A stretch of DNA of 64,000 bases from Tachypleus tridentatus. Lineage: Eukaryota > Arthropoda > Merostomata > Xiphosura > Limulidae. A program made the position numbers and the translations under genes. The notes below the pieces were generated by a model. It was not told where the DNA came from. It was given only the letters and a program-made list of their open reading frames with translations, and did not search any database. The stretch covers positions 145,816,127 through 145,880,126 of the forward strand of contig NC_134833.1 in assembly GCF_004210375.1 (NCBI RefSeq). Direction: 5' to 3'. Positions 23,956 to 38,449 of this stretch are shown one piece after another; positions within the stretch are counted from its first letter, which is position 1; the number at the start of each line of letters is the position of its first letter.

Positions 23956-24006
23956 ATAAAAGAAGAAAACCATTATTATGCCCAAAATTATGAATTAGAC
24001 AGCGTT
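23956..24006 (+). CDS. hth: homothorax/Meis-like gene, exon 3 (51-bp microexon)
   Basis: This is a 17-codon exon, residues 108-124, reading IKEENHYYAQNYELDSV. Meis proteins have a 17-residue exon at the same place ending in ...ELDNL, so the size, position and phase-0 boundaries match the ancestral gene structure. The acceptor is tttcatttcag and the donor is GTAAGT, a full consensus. The lysine/glutamate start and the ELDS ending are conserved, while the middle (HYYAQNY) is diverged. The exon lies about 75 bp downstream of the end of the 27-bp array and about 20 bp upstream of the 60-bp array, so almost no unique intronic sequence flanks it. It is too short to be found by open-frame length; recognition rests on family similarity and splice phase. 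Confidence 0.88.
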
Positions 24007-25387
24007 GTAAGTATTCTTTAGAATTTGTATATACCAGTTACTTCACTGTATAGTGTGTATGTCGTAGTTATACTACTGTACTGTGTATATACTAGTTACT
24101 TACTGTATGGTGTGTATGTTGTAGTTACACTACTGTACTGTGTGTATATACGAGTAAGTTCACTGTATAGTGTGTATGTTGTAGTTACACTACTGTACTC
24201 TGTGTATATACTAGTTACTTTACTGTATAGTGTGTATGTTGTAGTTACACTACTGTACTGTGTGTATATACGAGTAAGTTCACTGTATAGTGTGTATGTT
24301 GTAGTTACACTACTGTACTGTGTGTATATACTACTTAATTCACTGTATAGTGTGTATGTTGTAGTTATACTACTGTACTGTGTGTATATACTAGTTATTT
24401 CATTGTATAGTGTGTATGTTGTAGTTACACTACTGTACTGTGTGTATGTACTAGTTACCTCATTGTATAATGCGTATGTTGTAGTTACACTACTGTACTG
24501 TGTGTATATATGAGTAAGTTCACTGTATAGTGTGTATGCTGTAGTTACACTACTGTACTGTGTGTATATACTAGTTACTTCACTGTATAGTGTGTATGTT
24601 GTGGTTATACTACTGTACTTGTGTTGTATGTACCAGTTACTTCATTGTATAAAGCGTATGTTGTAGTTACACTACTGTACTGTGTGTATATACTAGTTAC
24701 TTCACTGTATAGTGTGTATGTTGTAGTTATACTACTGTACTGTGTGTATATAGTAGTTACTTCACTCTATAGTGATGTGTATGTTGTAGTTATACTACTG
24801 TACTGTGTACATATACTAGTTACTTCACTCTATAGTGTGTATGTCGTAGTTATACTACTGTACTGTGTATATACTAGTTACTTCACTGTATAGTGTGTAT
24901 GTTGAAGTTACACTACTGTACTGTGTATATATACTAGTTACTTCACTGTATAATACCTATGTTGTAGTTACACTGCTGTACTGTGTGTATATACTAGTTA
25001 ATTCACTGTATAGTGTGTATGTCGTAGTTATACTACTGTACTGTGTATATACTAGTAACTTACTATATAGTGTGTATGTTATAGTTACACTACTGTACTG
25101 TGTGTATATACGAGTAAGTTCACTGTATAGTATGTATGTTGTAGTTACACTACTGTACAGTGTGTATATACTAGTTACTTCATTGTATAGTGTGTATGTT
25201 GTAGTTACACTACTGTACTGTGTGTATGTACTAGTTACTTAACTGTATAGTGTGTATGTACTAGTTACTTAACTGTATAGTGTGTATGTTGTAGTCACAC
25301 TACTGTACTGTGTGTACATACTAGTTACTTCATTGTATAATGCGTATGTTGTAGTGATACTACTGTACTGTGTGGATATACTAGTTA

Positions 25388-26084
25388 CAGGTAAACATCG
25401 ATATAAAACGCATCGATAAAGCGCGATAATCAGTTGGGCGCGATGGGGTCTGAGTACCCAAATTTTTTTGGGTTTTTACGGAAGCCGCCGCTTAATATTA
25501 CCACTGCTTAATGTAATCAGCCGGTTAATGTGATCAAAAATCAAAAACCAAATCCATTTCAATCTTTTTGTATGGTTTTCAAGCACTGAATTCGTTTTTA
25601 AACTTTGCCATGACATTTTTTTATCTGGTAATTATTTGACTTCTGTTTGTACTTAGATTTTAATAATTAGTAAATAAATTATCAAAATTAATTACTATAT
25701 GTATTAACTTTTAAAATTGAACTAATTTTAATCAGCGTCTAATCGTAAAAACGATCACATGATTGCTCTGACGGAACTACTTTTAGAATATCAGCCCCAT
25801 CAAAGTAATGAATTCGATAAATTTCTTTAGAATTCTGCTTTTTACATTTAATTTCAGTCTTAAAATTGAGTTTAATAAATAAAAATCAATAAAAAATGCT
25901 ATATCATTGGTGTAAGTAGGTTTGTTTGTTTTTCTTTATTTCACTATAAAACGCGTAAATTTTGCATTATCGCTCACCCCGAGGGTCAAAAAAATATATA
26001 ATCAAATCGGTATAAGACGCAATCAGATACAACGCGGTCGAATTTTTTGGACCCCAACTAGCGCCTTACATCGATGTTTGACTG
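25388..26084 (+). mobile_element. pogo/Tigger-like MITE, copy 1 of 8
   Basis: A 697-bp element with ends CAGGTAAACATCGATATAA and, inverted, CAGTCAAACATCGATGTAA, flanked by TA on both sides. Subterminal motifs such as TATAAAACGC, ATAAGACGC and ATACAACGCGG resemble those of pogo/Tigger families. No transposase-sized frame, so non-autonomous. Removing the element and one TA restores a perfect 60-bp repeat junction (ACTAGT-TA-CTTCACTG). Confidence 0.85.
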
Positions 26085-27945
26085 TACTTCACTGTATAGT
26101 GTGTATGTTGTAGTTATACTACATTACTGTGTGTATGTATATAGTAGTTACTTCACTGTATAGTGTGTGTTTTGTTGTTATACTACTATATTGTGTCTAT
26201 ATACTAGTTTCTTCAGTGTATAGTGTGTATGTTGTAGTTATACTACTATATTGTGTATATATACTAGTTACTTCACTCTATAGTGTGTATGTTGTAGTTA
26301 TACTACTGTACTGTGTGTATATACTAGTTACTTCACTGAAAAGTGTGTATGTTGTAGTTATACTACTGTACTGTGTGTATATACTAGTTACTTCACTGAA
26401 AAGTGTGTATGTTGTAGTTATACTACTGTGCTGTGTATATACTAGTTACTTCACTGTATAGTGTGTATGTTGAAGTTACACTACTGTACTGTGTATATAT
26501 ACTAGTTACTTCACTGTATACTATCCATGTAGTTACACTACTGTTCTGTGTGTATGTACTAGTTACTTCACTGTATAATGCGTATGTTGTAGTTATACTA
26601 CTGTACTGTGTGTATGTATATAGTAGTTACTTCACTGTATAGAGTGTGTGTTGTAGTTATACTACTATATTGTGTATATATACTAGTTACTTCACTATAT
26701 AGTGTGTATGTTGTAGTTATACTACTGTACTATGTGTAGAAAGTAGTTACTTCACTCTATAGTGTGTATGTTGTAGTTATACTACTGTACTGTGTATATA
26801 CCAGTTACTTCATTGTATAATGCGTATGTTGTATGTTGTAGTTACACTACTGTACTGTGTGTATATACTACTTATTTCACTGTATAGTGTGCATGTTGTA
26901 GTTACACGACTGTACTGGTGGTATATACTAGTTATTTCACTGTATAGTGTGTATGTTGTAGTTACACTACTGTACTGTGTGTATATTCTAGTTACTTTAC
27001 TATATAGTGTGTGTGTTGTAGTTATTCTACTATATTCTGTGTATATACTAGTTACTTAACTGTATAGTGTGTATGTAGTAGTTACACTACTGTACTGTGT
27101 GTATGTACTAGTTACTTCACTGTATAATACCTAAGTTGTAGTTACACTACTGTACTGTGTGTATATACTAGTTACTTCACTGTATAGTGTGTATGTTGTA
27201 GTTATACTACTGTACTGTGTATATACTAGTTACTTCACTGTATAGTGTGTATGTTGTAGTTACACTACTGTACTGTGTGTATATACGAGTAAGTTCACTG
27301 TATAGTGTGTATGTTGTAGTTACACTACTGTACTGTGTGTATGTACTAGTTACTTCACTGTATAGTGTGTATGTTGTAGTTATACTACTGTACTGTGTAT
27401 ATACTAGTTACTTCACTGTATAGTGTGTATGTTGAAGTTACACTACTGTACTGTGTATATACCAGTTACTTCACTGTATAGTGTGTATGTCGTAGTTATA
27501 CTACTGTACTGTGTATATACTAGTTATTTACTGTATAGTGTGTATGTTGTAGTTACACTACTGTACTGTGTGTATATACGAGTAAGTTCACTGTATAGTG
27601 TGTATGTTGTAGTTACACTACTGTACTCTGTGTATATACTAGTTACTTTACTGTATAGTGTGTATGTTGTAGTTACACTACTGTACTGTGTGTATATACG
27701 AGTAAGTTCACTGTATAGTGTGTATGTTGTAGTTACACTACTGTACTGTGTGTATATACTGGTTAATTCACTGTATAGTGTGTATGTTGTAGTTATACTA
27801 CTGTACTGTGTGTATATACTAGTTATTTCATTGTATAGTGTGTATGTTGTAGTTACACTACTGTACTGTATGTATATACTAGTTACTTCATTGTATAATG
27901 CGTATGTTGTAGTGATACTACTGAACTGTGTGGATATACCAGTTA

Positions 27946-28643
27946 CAGGAAAACATCGATATAAAACGCATCGATAAAGCGCGATAATCAGTTGGGCGCG
28001 ATGGGGTCTGAGTACCCAAATTTTTTTGGGTTTTTACGGAAGCCGCCGCTTAATATTACCACTGCTTAATGTAATCAGCCGGTTAATGTGATCAAAAATC
28101 AAAAACCAAATCCATTTCAATCTTTTTGTATGGTTTTCAAGCACTGAATTCGTTTTTAAACTTTGCCATGACATTTTTTTATCTGGTAATTATTTGACTT
28201 CAGTTTGTACTTAGATTTTAATAATTAGTAAATAAATTATCAAAATTAATTACTATATGTATTAACTTTTAAAATTGAACTAATTTTAATCAGCGTCTAA
28301 TCGTAAAAACGATCACATGATTGCTCTGACGGAACTACTTTTAGAATATCAGCCCCCATCAAAGTAATGAATTCGATAAATTTCTTTAGAATTCTGCTTT
28401 TTACATTTAATTTCAGTCTTAAAATTGAGTTTAATAAATAAAAATCAATAAAAAATGCTATATCATTGGTGTAAGTAGGTTTGTTTGTTTTTCTTTATTT
28501 CACTATAAAACGCGTAAATTTTGCATTATCGCTCACCCAGAGGGTCAAAAAAATATATAATCAAATCGGTATAAGACGCAATCAGATACAACGCGGTCGA
28601 ATTTTTTGGACCCCAACTAGCGCCGTACATCGATGTTTGACTG
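27946..28643 (+). mobile_element. pogo/Tigger-like MITE, copy 2
   Basis: 698 bp, nearly identical to copy 1, with the same TA flanks. Shares with copy 3 the private upstream variants CTGAACTGTG and ATACCAGTTA and the start CAGGAAAAC, marking a subfamily of the higher-order repeat. Confidence 0.85.
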
Positions 28644-31637
28644 TACTTCACTGTATAGTGTGTATGTTGTAGTTATACTACATTACTGTGTGTATGTATA
28701 TAGTAGTTACTTCACTGTATAGTGTGTGTTTTGTTGTTATACTACTATATTGTGTCTATATACTAGTTTCTTCAGTGTATAGTGTGTATGTTGTAGTTAT
28801 ACTACTATATTGTGTATATATACTAGTTACTTCACTATATAGTGTGTATGTTGTAGTTATACTACTGTACTATGTGTAGAAAGTAGTTACTTCACTCTAT
28901 AGTGTGTATGTTGTAGTTATACTACTGTACTGTGTATATACCAGTTACTTCATTGTATAATGCGTATGTTGTAGTTACACTACTGTACTGTGTGTATATA
29001 CTACTTATTTCACTGTATAGTGTGCATGTTGTAGTTACACGACTGCACTGGTGGTATATACTAGTTATTTCACTGTATAGTGTGTATGTTGTAGTTACAC
29101 TACTGTACTGTGTGTATATTCTAGTTACTTTACTATATATAGTGTGTTGTTTGTGGTTATACTACTATATTGTGTGTATATACTAGTTACTTAACTGTAT
29201 AGTGTGTATGTTGTAGTCACACTACTGTACTGTGTGTATGTACTAGTTACTTCATTGTATAATGCGTATGTTGTAGTTCACTACTATACTTTGTGTATAT
29301 ACTAGTTACTTCATTGTATCAAGTGTATGTTGCTGTTATACTACTGTAGTGTGTGTATATACTAGTTACTTCACTGTATAGTGTGTATGTAGTGGTTACA
29401 CTACTGTACTTTGTGTATGTACTAGTTACTTCACTGTATAATACCTAAGTTGTAGTTACACTACTGTACTGTGTGTATATACTAGTTACTTCACTGTATA
29501 GTGTGTATGTTGTAGTTATACTACTGTACTGTGTATATACTAGTTACTTCACTGTATAGTGTGTATGTTGTAGTTACGCTACTGTACTGTGTGTATATAC
29601 GAGTAAGTTCACTGTATAGTGTGTATGTTGTAGTTACACTACTGTACTGTGTGTATGTACTAGTTACTTCACTGTATAGTGTGTATGTTGTAGTTATACT
29701 TCTGTACTCTGTATATACCAGTTACTTCACTGTATAGTGTGTATGTCGTAGTTATACTACTGTACTGTGTATATACTAGTTATTTACTGTATAGTGTGTA
29801 TTTTGTAGTTACACTACTGTACTGTGTGTATATACGAGTAAGTTCACTGTATAGTGTGTATGTTGTAGTTACACTACTGTACTCTGTGTATATACTAGTT
29901 ACTTTACTGTATAGTGTGTATGTTGTAGTTACACTACTGTACTGTGTGTATATACGAGTAAGTTCACTGTATAGTGTGTATGTTGTAGTTACACTACTGT
30001 ACTGTGTGTATATACTGGTTAATTCACTGTATAGTGTGTATGTTGTAGTTATACTACTGTACTGTGTGTATATACGAGTAAGTTCACTGTATAGTGTGTA
30101 TGTTGTAGTTACACTACTGTACTGTGTGTATATACTAGTTACTTCACTGTATAGTGTGTATGTTGCAGTTATACTACTGTACTCTGTGTATGTCCTAGTT
30201 ACTTCATTGTATAAAGCGTATGTTGTAGTTACACTACTGTACTGTGTGTATATACTAATTACTTCATTGTATAATGCGTAAGTTGTAGTTATACGACTGT
30301 ACCGTGTGTATATACTAGTTACTTCACTGCATAGTGTGTATGTTGTAGTTATACTACTAAACTCTGTGTATATACTAGTTACTTCACTGTATAGTGTGTA
30401 TGTCGTAGTTATACTACTGTACTGTGTATATACTAGTTACTTCACTGTATAGTGTGTATGTTGAAGTTACACTACTGTACTGTGTGTATATACTAGTTAC
30501 TTCATTGTATAATGCGTATGTTGTAGTGATACTACTGTACTGTGTGTATATACTAGTTACTTCACTGTATAGTGTGTGTGTTGTAGTTATACTACTGTAC
30601 TATGTGTATATACTAGTTACTTCACTCTATAGTGTGTATGTATGTGTAGTTATACTACTGTACTGTGTATATACTAGTTAATTCACTATATAGTGTGTAT
30701 GTTATAGTTACACTACTGTACTGCTGTGTGTATATACTAGTTAAGTTCACTGTATAGTGTGTATGTTGTAGTTACACTACTGTACTGTGTGTATATGTAC
30801 TAGTTACTTCACTGTATAGTGTCTATGTTGTAGTTATACTACTGTACTGTGTGTATATACTAGTTACTTCACTGTATAGTGTGTATGTTGTAGTTATACT
30901 ACTGTACTGTGTATATACTAGTTACTTCACTGTATAGTGTGTATGTTGTAGTTACACTACTGTACTGTGTGTATATACGAGTAAGTTCACTGTATAGTGT
31001 GTATGTTGTAGTTACACTACTGTACTGTGTGTATGTACTAGTTACTTCACTGTATAGTGTGTATGTTGTAGTTATACTACTGTACTGTGTATATACTAGT
31101 TACTTCACTGTATAGTGTGTATGTTGAAGTTACACTACTGTACTCTGTATATACCAGTTACTTCACTGTATAGTGTGTATGTCGTAGTTATACTACTGTA
31201 CTGTGTATATACTAGTTATTTACTGTATAGTGTGTATGTTGTAGTTACACTACTGTACTGTGTGTATATACGAGTAAGTTCACTGTATAGTGTGTATGTT
31301 GTAGTTACACTACTGTACTCTGTGTATATACTAGTTACTTTACTGTATAGTGTGTATGTTGTAGTTACACTACTGTACTGTGTGTATATACGAGTAAGTT
31401 CACTGTATAGTGTGTATGTTGTAGTTACACTACTGTACTGTGTGTATATACTAGTTAATTCACTGTATAGTGTGTATGTTGTAGTTATACTACTGTACTG
31501 TGTGTATATACTAGTTATTTCATTGTATAGTGTGTATGTTGTAGTTACACTACTGTACTGTATGTATATACTAGTTACTTCATTGTATAATGCGTATGTT
31601 GTAGTGATACTACTGAACTGTGTGGATATACCAGTTA

Positions 31638-32336
31638 CAGGAAAACATCGATATAAAACGCATCGATAAAGCGCGATAATCAGTTGGGCGCGATGGGGTC
31701 TGAGTACCCAAATTTTTTTGGGTTTTTACGGAAGCCGCCGCTTAATATTACCACTGCTTAATGTAATCAGCCGGTTAATGTGATCAAAAATCAAAAACCA
31801 AATCCATTTCAATCTTTTTGTATGGTTTTCAAGCACTGAATTCGTTTTTAAACTTTGCCATGACATTTTTTTATCTGGTAATTATTTGACTTCAGTTTGT
31901 ACTTAGATTTTAATAATTAGTAAATAAATTATCAAAATTAATTACTATATGTATTAACTTTTAAAATTGAACTAATTTTAATCAGCGTCTAATCGTAAAA
32001 ACGATCACATGATTGCTCTGACGGAACTACTTTTAGAATATCAGCCCCCATCAAAGTAATGAATTCGATAAATTTCTTTAGAATTCTGCTTTTTACATTT
32101 AATTTCAGTCTTAAAATTGAGTTTAATAAATAAAAATCAATAAAAAATGCTATATCATTGGTGTAAGTAGGTTTGTTTGTTTTTCTTTATTTCACTATAA
32201 AACGCGTAAATTTTGCATTATCGCTCACCCCGAGGGTCAAAAAAATATATAATCAAATCGGTATAAGACGCAATCAGATACAACGCGGTCGAATTTTTTG
32301 GACCCCAACTAGCGCCGTTACATCGATGTTTGACTG
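31638..32336 (+). mobile_element. pogo/Tigger-like MITE, copy 3
   Basis: 699 bp, sister of copy 2 by shared flank variants; same TA flanks and inverted ends. Confidence 0.85.
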
Positions 32337-34490
32337 TACTTCACTGTATAGTGTGTATGTTGTAGTTATACTACATTACTGTGTGTATGTATATAGTAGT
32401 TACTTCACTGTATAGTGTGTGTTTTGTTGTTATACTACTATATTGTGTCTATATACTAGTTTCTTCAGTGTATAGTGTGTATGTTGTAGTTATACTACTA
32501 TATTGTGTATATATACTAGTTACTTCACTATATAGTGTGTATGTTGTAGTTATACTACTGTACTGTGTGTATATAGTAGTTACTTCACTCTATAGTGTGT
32601 ATGTTGTAGTTATACTACTGTACTGTGTATATACCAGTTACTTCATTGTATAATGCGTATGTTGTAGTTACACTACTGTACTGTGTGTATATACTACTTA
32701 TTTCACTGTATAGTGTGCATGTTGTAGTTACACGACTGCACTGGTGGTATATACTAGTTATTTCACTGTATAGTGTGTATGTTGTAGTTACACTACTGTA
32801 CTGTGTGTATATTCTAGTTACTTTACTATATAGTGTGTGTGTTGTAGTTATTCTACTATATTGTGTGTATATACTAGTTACTTAACTGTATAGTGTGTAT
32901 GTTGTAGTTACACTACTGTAATGTGTGTATGTACTAGTTACTTCATTGTATAATGCGTATGTTGTAGTTCACTACTATACTTTGTGTATATACTAGTTAC
33001 TTCATTGTATCAAGTGTATGTTGCTGTTATACTACTGTAGTGTGTGTATATACTAGTTACTTCACTGTATAGTGTGTATGTAGTAGTTACACTACTGTAC
33101 TTTGTGTATGTACTAGTTACTTCACTGTATAATACCTAAGTTGTAGTTACACTACTGTACTGTGTGTATATACTAGTTACTTCACTGTATAGTGTGTATG
33201 TTGTGGTTATACTACTGTACTGTGTATATATACTAGTTACTTCACTGTATAGTGTGTATGTTGTAGTTACACTACTGTACTGTGTGTATATACTAGTTAC
33301 TTCACTGTATAGTGTGTATGTTGTAGTTACACTACTGTACTGTGTGTATATACTAGTTACTTCACTGTATAGTGTGTATGTTGTAGTTACACTACTGTAC
33401 TGTGTGTATATACTAGTAAGTTCACTGTATGAGTGTGTATGTTGTAGTTACACTACTGTACTGTGTGTATATACTAGTTACTTCACTGTATAGTGTATGT
33501 TGTAGTTATACTACTGTACTGTGTGTATATACTAGTAAGTTCACTGTATAGTGTGTATGTTGTAGTTACACTACTGTACTGTGTGTATATACTAGTTACT
33601 TCATTGTATAGTGTGTATGTTGTAGTTATACTACTGTACTGTGTGTATGTACTAGTTACTTCATTGTATAAAGCGTATGTTGTAGTTACACTACTGTACT
33701 GTGTGTATATACTAGTTACTTCATTGTATAATGCGTATGTTGTAGTTATACTACTGTACTGTGTGTATATACTAGTTACTTCACTGCATAGTGTGTATGT
33801 TGTAGTTATACTACTAAACTCTGTGTATATACTAGTTACTTCACTGTATAGTGTGTATGTCGTAGTTATACTACTGTACTGTGTATATACTAGTTACTTC
33901 ACTGTATAGTGTGTATGTTGAAGTTACACTACTGTACTGTGTGTATATACTAGTTACTTCACTGTATAAAGTGTGTGTTGTAGTTATACTACTGTACTCT
34001 GTGTATATACTAGTTACTTCATTGTATAATGCGTATGTTGTAGTGATACTACTGTACTGTGTGTATATACTAGTTACTTCACTGTATAGTGTGTGTGTAG
34101 TTATACTACTGTACTATGTGTATATACTAGTTACTTCACTGTATAGTGTGTATGTCGTAGTTATACTACTGTACTGTGTATATACTAGTTAATTACTATA
34201 TAGTGTGTATATTATAGTTACACTACTGTACTGTGTGTATATACGAGTAAGTTCTCTGTATAGTGTGTATGTTGTAGTTACACTACTGTACTGTGTGTAT
34301 ATACTAGTTACTTCATTGTATAGTGTGTATGTTGTAGTTACACTACTGTACTGTGTGTATGTACTAGTTACTTAACTGTATAGTGTGTATGTTGTAGTCA
34401 CACTACTGTACTGTATGTATATACTAGTTACTTCATTGTATAATGCGTATGTTGTAGTGATACTACTGTACTGTGTGGATATACTAGTTA

Positions 34491-35188
34491 CAGGTAAACA
34501 TCGATATAAAACGCATCGATAAAGCGCGATAATCAGTTGGGCGCGATGGGGTCTGAGTACCCAAATTTTTTTGGGTTTTTACGGAAGCCGCCGCTTAATA
34601 TTACCACTGCTTAATGTAATCAGCCGGTTAATGTGATCAAAAATCAAAAACCAAATCCATTTCAATCTTTTGGTATGGTTTTCAAGCACTGAATTCGTTT
34701 TTAAACTTTGCCATGACATTTTTTTATCTGGTAATTATTTGACTTCAGTTTGTACTTAGATTTTAATAATTAGTAAATAAATTATCAAAATTAATTACTA
34801 TATGTATTAACTTTTAAAATTGAACCAATTTTAATCAGCGTCTAATCGTAAAAACGATCACATGATTGCTCTGACGGAACTACTTTTAGAATATCAGCCC
34901 CCATCAAAGTAATGAATTCGATAAATTTCTTTAGAATTCTGCTTTTTACATTTAATTTCAGTCTTAAAATTGAGTTTAATAAATAAAAATCAATAAAAAA
35001 TGCTATATCATTGGTGTAAGTAGGTTTGTTTGTTTTTCTTTATTTCACTATAAAACGCGTAAATTTTGCATTATCGCTCACCCCGAGGGTCAAAAAAATA
35101 TATAATCAAATCGGTATAAGACGCAATCAGATACAACGCGGTTGAATTTTTTGGACCCCAACTAGCGCCTTACATCGATGTTTGACTG
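34491..35188 (+). mobile_element. pogo/Tigger-like MITE, copy 4
   Basis: 698 bp, same insertion site and inverted ends; upstream flank variants as in copy 1. Confidence 0.85.
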
Positions 35189-37755
35189 TACTTCACTGTA
35201 TAGTGTGTATGTTGTAGTTATACTACATTACTGTGTGTATGTATATAGTAGTTACTTCACTGTATAGTGTGTGTTTTGTTGTTATACTACTATATTGTGT
35301 CTATATACTAGTTTCTTCAGTGTATAGTGTGTATGTTGTAGTTATACTACTATATTGTGTATATATACTAGTTACTTCACTCTATAGTGTGTATGTTGTA
35401 GTTATACTACTGTACTGTGTGTATATACTAGTTACTTCACTGAAAAGTGTGTATGTTGTAGTTATACTACTGTACTGTGTGTATATACTAGTTACTTCAC
35501 TGAAAAGTGTGTATGTTGTAGTTATACTACTGTACTGTGCATATACTAGTTACTTTACTGTTTAGTGTGTATGTTGAAGTTACACTACTGTACTGTGTAT
35601 ATATACTAGTTACTTCACTGTATACTATCCATGTAGTTACACTACTGTTCTGTGTGTATATACTAGTTACTTCACTGTTTAGTGTGTGTTTTGTTGTTAT
35701 ACTACTATATTGTGTCTATATACTAGTTTCTTCAGTGTATAGTGTGTATGTTGTAGTTATACTACTGTACTGTGTGTATATACTAGTTACTTCACTGAAA
35801 AGTGTGTATGTTGTAGTTATACTACTGTACTGTGTATATACTAGTTACTTCACTGTATAGTGTGTATGTTGAAGTTACACTACTGTACTGTGTATATATA
35901 CTAGTTACTTCACTGTATACTATCCATGTAGTTACACTACTGTTCTGTGTGTATGTACTAGTTACTTCACTGTATAATGCGTATGTTGTAGTTATACTAC
36001 TGTACTGTGTGTATGTATATAGTAGTTACTTCACTGTATAGAGTGTGTGTTGTAGTTATACTACTATATTGTGTATATACTAGTTACTTCACTGTATAGT
36101 GTGTATGTTGTAGTTATACTACTGTACTGTGTGTATATAGTAGTTACTTCACTCTATAGTGTGTATGTTGTAGTTATACTACTGTACTGTGTGTATATAC
36201 TAGTTACTTCACTGTATAGTGTGTATGTTGTAGTTATACTACTGTACTGTGTATATACCAGTTACTTCATTGTATAATGCGTATGTTGTAGTTACACTAC
36301 TGTACTGTGTGTATATACTACTTATTTCACTGTATAGTGTGCATGTTGTTGTTACACGACTGTACTGGTGGTATATACTAGTTATTTCACTGTATAGTGT
36401 GTATGTTGTAGTTACACTACTGTACTGTGTGTATATTCTAGTTACTTTACTATATTGTGTGTGTATTGTAGTTATACTACTATATTGTGTGTATATACTA
36501 CTTACTTAACTGTATTGTGTGTATGTTGTAGTCACACTACTGTACTGTGTGTATGTACTAGTTACTTCATTGTATAATGCGTATGTTGTAGTTCACTACT
36601 ATACTTTGTGTATATACTAGTTACTTCATTGTATAAAGTGTATGTTGTAGTTATACTACTGTACTGTGTGTATATACTAGTTACTTCACTGTATAGTGTG
36701 TATGTTGTAGTTACACTACTGTACTGTGTGTATGTACTAGTTACTTCACTGTATAAAATGCCTATGTTGTAGTTACACTACTGTACTGTGTGTATATACT
36801 AGTTACTTCACTGTATAGTGTGTATGTTGTAGTTATACTACTGTACTGTGTGTATATACTAGTTACTTCACTGTATAGTGTGTATGTTGTAGTTACACTA
36901 CTGTACTGTGTGTATATACGAGTAAGTTCCCTGTATAGCGTGTATGTTGTAGTTACACTACTGTACTGTGTATGTATACGAGTAAGTTCACTGTATAGTG
37001 TGTATGTTGTAGTTACACTCCTGTACTGTGTGTATGTACTAGTTACTTCACTGTATAATGAGTATGTTGTAGTTACACTACTGTACTGTGTATATATACG
37101 AGTAAGTTCACTGTATAGTGTGTATGTTGTAGTTACACTACTGTACTGTGTGTATATACTAGTTACTTCACTGTATAATGAGTATTTTGTAGTTACACTA
37201 CTGTACTGTGTGTATATACTAGTTACTTCACTGTATAGTGTGTATGTTGTAGTTATACTACTGTACTGTGTATATACTAGTTACTTCACTGTATAGTGTG
37301 TATGTTGAAGTTACACTACTGTACTGTGTATATACCAGTTACTTCACTGTATAGTGTGTATGTCGTAGTTATACTACTGTACTGTGTATATACTAGTTAT
37401 TTACTGTATAGTGTGTATGTTGTAGTTACACTACTGTACTGTGTGTATATACGAGTAAGTTTACTGTATAGTGTGTATGTTGTAGTTATACTACTGTACT
37501 GTGTGTATATACTAGTTACTTCACTGTATAGTGTGTATGTCGTAGTTATACTACTGTACTGTGTATATACTAGTTAATTACTATATAGTGTGTATATTAT
37601 AGTTACACTACTGTACTGTGTGTATATACGAGTAAGTTCACTGTATAGTGTGTATGTTGTAGTTACACTACTGTACTGTATGTATATACTAGTTACTTCA
37701 TTGTATAATGCGTATGTTGTAGTGATACTACTGTACTGTGTGGATATACTAGTTA

Positions 37756-38449
37756 CAGGTAAACATCGATATAAAACGCATCGATAAAGCGCGATAATCA
37801 GTTGGGCGCGATGGGGTCTGAGTACCCAAATTTTTTTGGGTTTTTACGGAAGCCGCCGCTTAATATTACCACTGCTTAATGTAATCAGCCGGTTAATGTG
37901 ATCAAAATCAAAAACCAAATCCATTTCAATCTTTTTGTATGGTTTTCAAGCACTGAATTCGTTTTTAAACTTTGCCATGACATTTTTTTATCTGGTAATT
38001 ATTTGACTTCAGTTTGTACTTAGATTTTAATAATTAGTAAATAAATTATCAAAATTAATTACTATATGTATTAACTTTTAAAATTGAACTAATTTTAATC
38101 AGCGTCTAATCGTAAAAACGATCACATGATTGCTCTGACGGAACTACTTTTAGAATATCAGCCCCCATCAAAGTAATGAATTCGATAAATTTCTTTAGAA
38201 TTCTGCTTTTACACTTAATTTCAGTCTTAAAATTGAGTTTAATAAATAAAATCAATAAAAATGCTATATCATTGGTGTATGTAGGTTTGTTTGTTTTTCT
38301 TTATTTCACTATAAAACGCGTAAATTTTGCATTATCGCTCACCCCGAGGGTCAAAAAAATATATAATCAAATCGGTATAAGACGCAATCAGATACAACGC
38401 GGTTGAATTTTTTGGACCCCAACTAGCGCCTTACATCGATGTTTGACTG
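37756..38449 (+). mobile_element. pogo/Tigger-like MITE, copy 5
   Basis: 694 bp, same site; a few single-base deletions in homopolymers compared with copies 1-4. Confidence 0.85.

Noticed and set aside
25922..26113. Recurrent ~63-codon frame MFVFLYFTIKRVNFALSL... found in several MITE copies
   Set aside because: It reads through the right subterminal part of the transposon into the satellite; it recurs only because the element was amplified, and it does not resemble a transposase.
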